Part shown: piece after piece, positions 59,290 through 64,000 of the stretch
Numbering within the stretch: position 1 is the stretch's first letter
Layout of the letters: each line of letters starts with the position of its first letter
Origin: Monodelphis domestica
Lineage: Eukaryota > Chordata > Mammalia > Didelphimorphia > Didelphidae
Assembly: GCF_027887165.1 (NCBI RefSeq)
Contig: NC_077230.1
Span: 343,720,459-343,784,458 of the forward strand
DNA: 64,000 nt
Reading direction: 5' to 3'
Notes under the pieces: generated by a model
What the model was told of the DNA's origin: nothing
Seen by the model: the letters and a program-made list of their open reading frames with translations, nothing else
Database searches by the model: none
Made by a program: the position numbers and the translations under genes

Positions 59290-59990
59290 TCTAACATTCC
59301 CTGCCTCAAATGTCTTGCCACTCTAGTCCGTCCTCCACACAGCTACCAAAGTAATTTTCCACATAATCAACTCCAGTGGCTCTGGATTGGTATCTTTGGG
59401 ATCAGACATAGACTCTTCTGTATGTGGCCCCAAAGTATCTTCCCATTTTTATTGTAAATTTCGCTCTTTCCCAGACTCTCTGATCCAGCCAAACTGACTT
59501 CTTCTTTGCTCCTCACACAGTATTCCATCTCTCATTTTTGTGCCATTACGGTAGACATCCCCTATCCCTAGAATGCTAAGAATTCCACACTTGGAATCTT
59601 CCCTCTTTAAAAAATTAAAAACAAAAACAAAAAACCTCTCACCTTCTGTCTTAGAATCAATACTGTGTATTGGTTCCAAGGCAAAAGAGCAGTAAGTGCT
59701 AGGCAGTTGGTGTTAAGTGACTTGCCCAGGGTCACACAACTAGAAAGTGTCTGAGGTCGGCTTCTCTCTTTCTATGGAACCTATCTTCCTTTAAGATGAA
59801 TCCCAAGCCCCATCTTCTGCATGCAGCTTTTTCTGCTCTCAATTGCTAGTGCCTTCCTTCCCAAACTACCTTGCATTGACCTATTTTGCCCAGATTTGTA
59901 TTTGTTAGCTTTATACTGTTTCACTAAGTATTTAGGACTTCTTGTGTCCCTCATTAGAATAAGGTCATTCTGAGCAATAATTGTTTCATT
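59290..59990 (+). mobile_element. L2 copy split by a SINE
   Basis: Sense L2 (ctccacacagctaccaaagtaa, caactccagtggctctggatt, tatccctagaatgctaagaa) resumes after the SINE at 59608-59758. Confidence 0.75.
59608..59758 (-). mobile_element. Type A SINE, head missing
   Basis: Antisense from ctcaccttctgtcttagaatc to gtgtctgaggtcgg. Confidence 0.85.
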
Positions 59991-60000
59991 CTCCAGTGTT

Positions 60001-60461
<461 letters not shown>

Positions 60462-60702
60462 AAAAAAAACCCTTACCTCCAATACCTAGTATTGATTCCA
60501 AGACAGAAGGTAAGTGTTTTTTTTTTTAAAGGATCAATATTGTGTATCAGTTCCAAGTCAGAAGAGCAGTAAGGAATAGGCAAAGGAGATTAGTGACTTG
60601 ACCAGGGTCACACAGCTAGGAAGTCTCTGAGGTCAAATTTGAACCCAAATCTTTCTGACAACAGGCCTGATGCTCTAGCCATTGTACTACCTAGCTGCCC
60701 TC
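60462..60702 (-). mobile_element. Type A SINE with a partly duplicated tail
   Basis: The SINE 3' end appears twice: acccttacctccaatacctagtattgattcc, then a second gatcaatattgtgtatcagttcc followed by the full core to ctacctagctgccc. Confidence 0.85.
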
Positions 60703-61009
60703 TTGGCTCCATCTCTTAAAGGGGCAAATGTATCCAGATATTTTGGCTCTCAGCATATCTGTAATACTTTCTATAAAAAAAAAGGGCAGCATTACTGCCT
60801 TTCACCACAAGGTGGCAATTGTTTAGCTTGATGGATTCACAAGGCAAAGAACTCTTGAACATAGAATGTCTAGAGCTGGAAGGGATATTAGAATGTAGGA
60901 TGTCAGAGCTGGGAGGGCTCCTATAGCATAGAATGCCAGATTTGGAGGTGGCTGTAGAGTCAATCAATTAAGAAATATTTGCTAAGCATCTACTGTGAAA
61001 AGGTACTAG

Positions 61010-61198
61010 GGAGAGGCAGCAAGCTGGCTCAGTATCTAGAGAGCCAGGCCTGGAGATGGGAATTCCTGAGTTCAAATTTGGCCTCAGACACTTCCTAGTT
61101 GTGTGACCCTGGGCAAGTCACTTAATTCCAACTACCTAGTCCTTACTGTAAATCCCAGTGCTTAGTACTGATACTAAGAGAGAACCTAAAGGGTTAAA
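61010..61198 (+). mobile_element. Type A SINE
   Basis: Sense copy, gaggcagcaagctggctcag to agagagaacctaaagggtt, running straight into the GA tract. Confidence 0.87.
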
Positions 61199-61410
61199 GA
61201 GAGAGGCGGAGAAAGAGAGAGAAAGAGACAAAGAAAGGGAGAGGGAGAGGGAAAAGGGAAAGGTGGGGGGAGAGACAGAGACAGAGAGAGGCTGAAAGAG
61301 AAAATGAGACAGAGGCAGAGGTGGAGAGAAAGGGAGAGGGAGGAGAAGGGGAGGGGGAGAGATATAGATAGAGAGAGAAAGAGAGAGGGAGAGACAGAGA
61401 CAGACAGCAA
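61199..61410. repeat. GA-rich tract
   Basis: Imperfect (GA)n/(GGGA)n continuing from the SINE tail. Confidence 0.93.
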
Positions 61411-61669
61411 GTGATGAGCACCATTATTGAGGGGCAGAGGCAAAGGTCCCTTCATCTAAATGCATTAACCGTATCATAGGGCAAGCAGAGCTTTGTCTCA
61501 GGTACCATCACGTCTGGGATTACTTCCTCCCTTCAGTCACCAACATCTCCTCAGCTCATTGTCCCCCCAAAGCATGAAGTCACAATTGTCTTTCCAGGCG
61601 TCTCTTGGGAACAGCTCTCTTTTCATGTCCAGTTGTAGGCTGTCCTCGGGGCTTCTTTTACCCTCTCTT

Positions 61670-61671
<2 letters not shown>

Positions 61672-61740
<69 letters not shown>

Positions 61741-61757
61741 ACACACACACACACACT
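61672..61757. repeat. (AC)n microsatellite
   Basis: About 85 bp, one 'at' interruption. Confidence 0.98.
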
Positions 61758-62650
61758 TTTTCCCAGGAACATTTCAACTAGTTATGGCTCCGTTCAGTGA
61801 TGACAACAGGATGTCTCAAAGGGACACTCAGTGGGAGGGTCAGGGATGTCACACCATCTCATTTCAAGCTTTCCTATGAAACGAGCTTTAAGGGGCCAAT
61901 TTTCAGAGTAAGGAAGGTGGGCAGAAAAGATGCCAGCAGAGAGAGTGTAGACTGTGGATAGGACAGAAATTGAAATGAAGGACTGACTGCCTCTCTCCAG
62001 TCTAATCTCTTCTGATTGGCAAGTCCCTAGGCTGGACCCGTGTTCACTTCACTCCCAGATGTGCTCTTCATTGTCTGACCTTTTCCACCTCCACCACTAG
62101 CCTTGGCCCACCCTTTTCCAGCTCCCTTGTAATGTGTGAAGGAGAGATGGGGAAAAAGTCTGCAGCAAAGGCTGGAAAAGCAAGGACTTCAGAAGCTGTC
62201 AATCAAGATGGACATTCTACTTATAATGGGGACCAGGAAGGACTGTTGAAAAAAGGAGGCAACTGAAAAACTGAGTCTCTTTGCCTTGAGACAGAAAGGA
62301 GGAAGGCTCTCTGGTTTCTCTCTGCTATACTACAGTGACTGAATCTTCAAGACCTGTTGATCATTTTCCCATATCTGAACTATATTCCACCATCCTCCAA
62401 TTTAGGAATTGTTTAGTATTAGGGAAACCCCAAACCCTCTCTCCCCTCAACTCCTTTTCCTTTCCCCGTCTCTTAAATAAAGCCCTTACTTAATCCTAGA
62501 GAAGAGAAAGAGTGCTTTATCTGATATACCAAAAGACTCACTCTGAGCTGATTTCAGTGAGACCAACAGAAGAATCAAATAGGGAGGGAAGGGCGGAAGG
62601 AGGAGACTGGCAGATCTGATCTTAAAATCATCATCTCTCACTTAAATAAT
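61758..62650. other. Unassigned sequence with an LTR-like AATAAA segment
   Basis: The portion about 62270-62530 has ttaaataaagcccttactta downstream of a pyrimidine-rich run, resembling an LTR R/U5, but no borders were found. Otherwise nothing recognised. Confidence 0.3.
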
Positions 62651-62654
62651 CCCC

Positions 62655-62795
62655 TAATACACCCTTTTATGAAGAGTTCTTTCAGGTAAGCTCCTGGAGG
62701 TTAAGACTGTCTTGCTTACTTGTTTTATATCCCTAGCACTTAACATAATGCTTGGTGCACACTGGGCGCTTAATAAATGCTTCATCTTTCTATCT
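62655..62795 (+). mobile_element. L2 3' end
   Basis: Sense: gtaagctcctggaggttaagac, tatccctagcacttaacata, gcgcttaataaatgcttc. Confidence 0.75.
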
Positions 62796-62966
62796 AATTT
62801 ATCTGTAGGTTTTCTTTGCCACTACAATAAGGAAGGAGAAAAAGGTATCCCACTGGGGCTGGAGGGAAGACTTTTGGGGTAATCAACTCAAGTGGTTTCC
62901 TATCATAACCAGGGTTCAATTATATCATTTCTAAAGTGCTTTCCATCTTTAAGATCTTATTATCAA

Positions 62967-63169
62967 AGGGGTGGCTGGGTGGCTTGGTGGATTGAGAGCC
63001 AAGTCTAGAGACAGTAAGTCCTAGGTTTAAATCTGGCCTCAGACACTTCCCAGCTGTGTGACCCTGGGCAAGTCACTTAACCCCCATTGCCTAGTTCTTA
63101 CTGCTCTTCTGCCTTGGAATCAATACTCAGCATTGATTCTAAGATGGAAGGTAAGGGTTTAAAAAACAA
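62967..63169 (+). mobile_element. Type A SINE with target-site duplication
   Basis: Complete sense copy flanked by aagatcttattatcaa at 62951-62966 and 63170-63185. Confidence 0.95.
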
Positions 63170-63185
63170 AAGATCTTATTATCAA

Positions 63186-64000
63186 GAACATTAACTAGGA
63201 ATTCTGGCATTTCTATTGCAATCATCAAGTTTAGAAAAGTCCTTGTTCAATTTAGCTGCCTTTGAAAACCACTGGATGAACTAGAGTGATATTGTAATGG
63301 AAGTTTTAGATAGTGTGAGAAACTTAATCACTGTGGGCCAACTTTCTAAAATAGCAGCCCAGTTTGGAACCCAGAGATTCTGGAGAGAGAAGAGAAAGAG
63401 CTACCTGAGAGAAGGATTTGGGAAAGAGGAAAAGAGCTTTGGCCTCTCTCTTGTTTTCCTCGCCCCTATCCTTGGCCAGAGAAGGACCTTGTGTATTGCT
63501 GAGGACTAGATGATTTAGAATTTATCACCGATATCTTCATTGGTCTAAAAGTGTCTGCATTGATGGCAGAGGATAGATTTGGCACAATGAGGAAAGATAG
63601 TCTCAAGGTACTACAAGGAGTCCAGCAGAAAATGGCCAATATGCCCAAGGGGACATCTTGAAGATTTCAGCCAAGTGACTTTCAGGAGCTAGGAACTATC
63701 CCTTTGTCATATGCCCTCTCTAAGCCTGAGCCCAGTTTTCCTAGGACTGTGTATGTCTGCAAGGGAGAGTGGGAAGAATGGGTTTGTATGTCATCTTGGT
63801 GAATACCCCTTTCTAAAAAGTAACAAAGTCTGGCCAATTGCTATTAACTGCTAATCACGAGGGGAGCATACCAATTGGGGCTCATAAGTAGTAGAAAACC
63901 ACACCCTTGGAAAATAAGTGATCTCTAGAACCCCCAGGGGACAAGTATCCAGCTGAACTCTTGGAACCCAGACTGCCAGCTTGTGGAAAGGTGAGAGTGG
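63186..64000. other. Unassigned sequence to the window end
   Basis: No supported gene or repeat. The 70-codon frame at 63297-63509 has no family features, and SERPINH1 was not reached. Confidence 0.4.

Overview
This is vertebrate nuclear DNA and almost certainly a marsupial (metatherian) genome. The main evidence is the repeat content. There are dozens of copies of a tRNA-like SINE with a MIR-type core (called type A below), a second SINE family ending in a 'tttcttggcaaag' block (type B), marsupial-style L1 3' ends, L2, CR1/L3-like and RTE fragments, and long pure microsatellites. I cannot name the species. There are no prokaryotic genes, operons, CRISPR arrays or tRNA/rRNA genes that I can support. 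Most open frames here are repeat or microsatellite shadows. Repeat boundaries are read by eye and are usually good to about 10-20 bases; family names are assigned from remembered consensus features.

Two genes can be supported. (1) MAP6 (STOP, microtubule-associated protein 6) runs on the + strand. The window opens in intron 1, and exon 1 lies upstream. Exon 2 is 9956-10169, exon 3 is 19724-19926, and the terminal exon 4 is 36449-36710, followed by a polyadenylation signal at 36764. Splice phases agree at both junctions. Exon 3 can also be read through its donor into an immediate stop with its own poly(A) signal, giving a short isoform. Exon 4 is short and Pro/Gln-rich rather than carrying the long repeat array of rodents. 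The first 58 bp of exon 2, with its acceptor, is tandemly duplicated just upstream. (2) A PYRIN-domain gene lies tail-to-tail with MAP6 on the - strand. A PYD exon (50148 down to 49884) joins in phase to an Asp/Glu-rich exon (47329 down to 47199) that ends in a stop close to a poly(A) signal. This predicts a 131-residue PYD protein with an acidic tail. A non-coding first exon may lie near 52.9-53.05 kb. In human, the neighbour of the MAP6 3' end is SERPINH1 and I know of no PYD gene there, so this is the most interesting locus in the window.

Layout: 0-9.8 kb is MAP6 intron 1 (RTE, SINEs, CT microsatellites, a 3' L1). 9.85-10.17 kb is the duplicated acceptor and exon 2. 10.2-19.7 kb is intron 2, with a degraded LTR, an L1 split by SINEs, a solo-LTR candidate inserted in a SINE, and a 500 bp GA tract. 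19.7-20.05 kb is exon 3 with its alternative end. 20-36.4 kb is intron 3, with SINEs, L2, a SINE-tail minisatellite, and a possible retrocopy on the - strand. 36.4-36.8 kb is exon 4. 37-47 kb is intergenic repeats. 47.2-53.1 kb is the PYD gene. 53.1-64 kb is L2 and L1 remnants, long CT/GA/AC microsatellites and SINEs, with no gene recognised.
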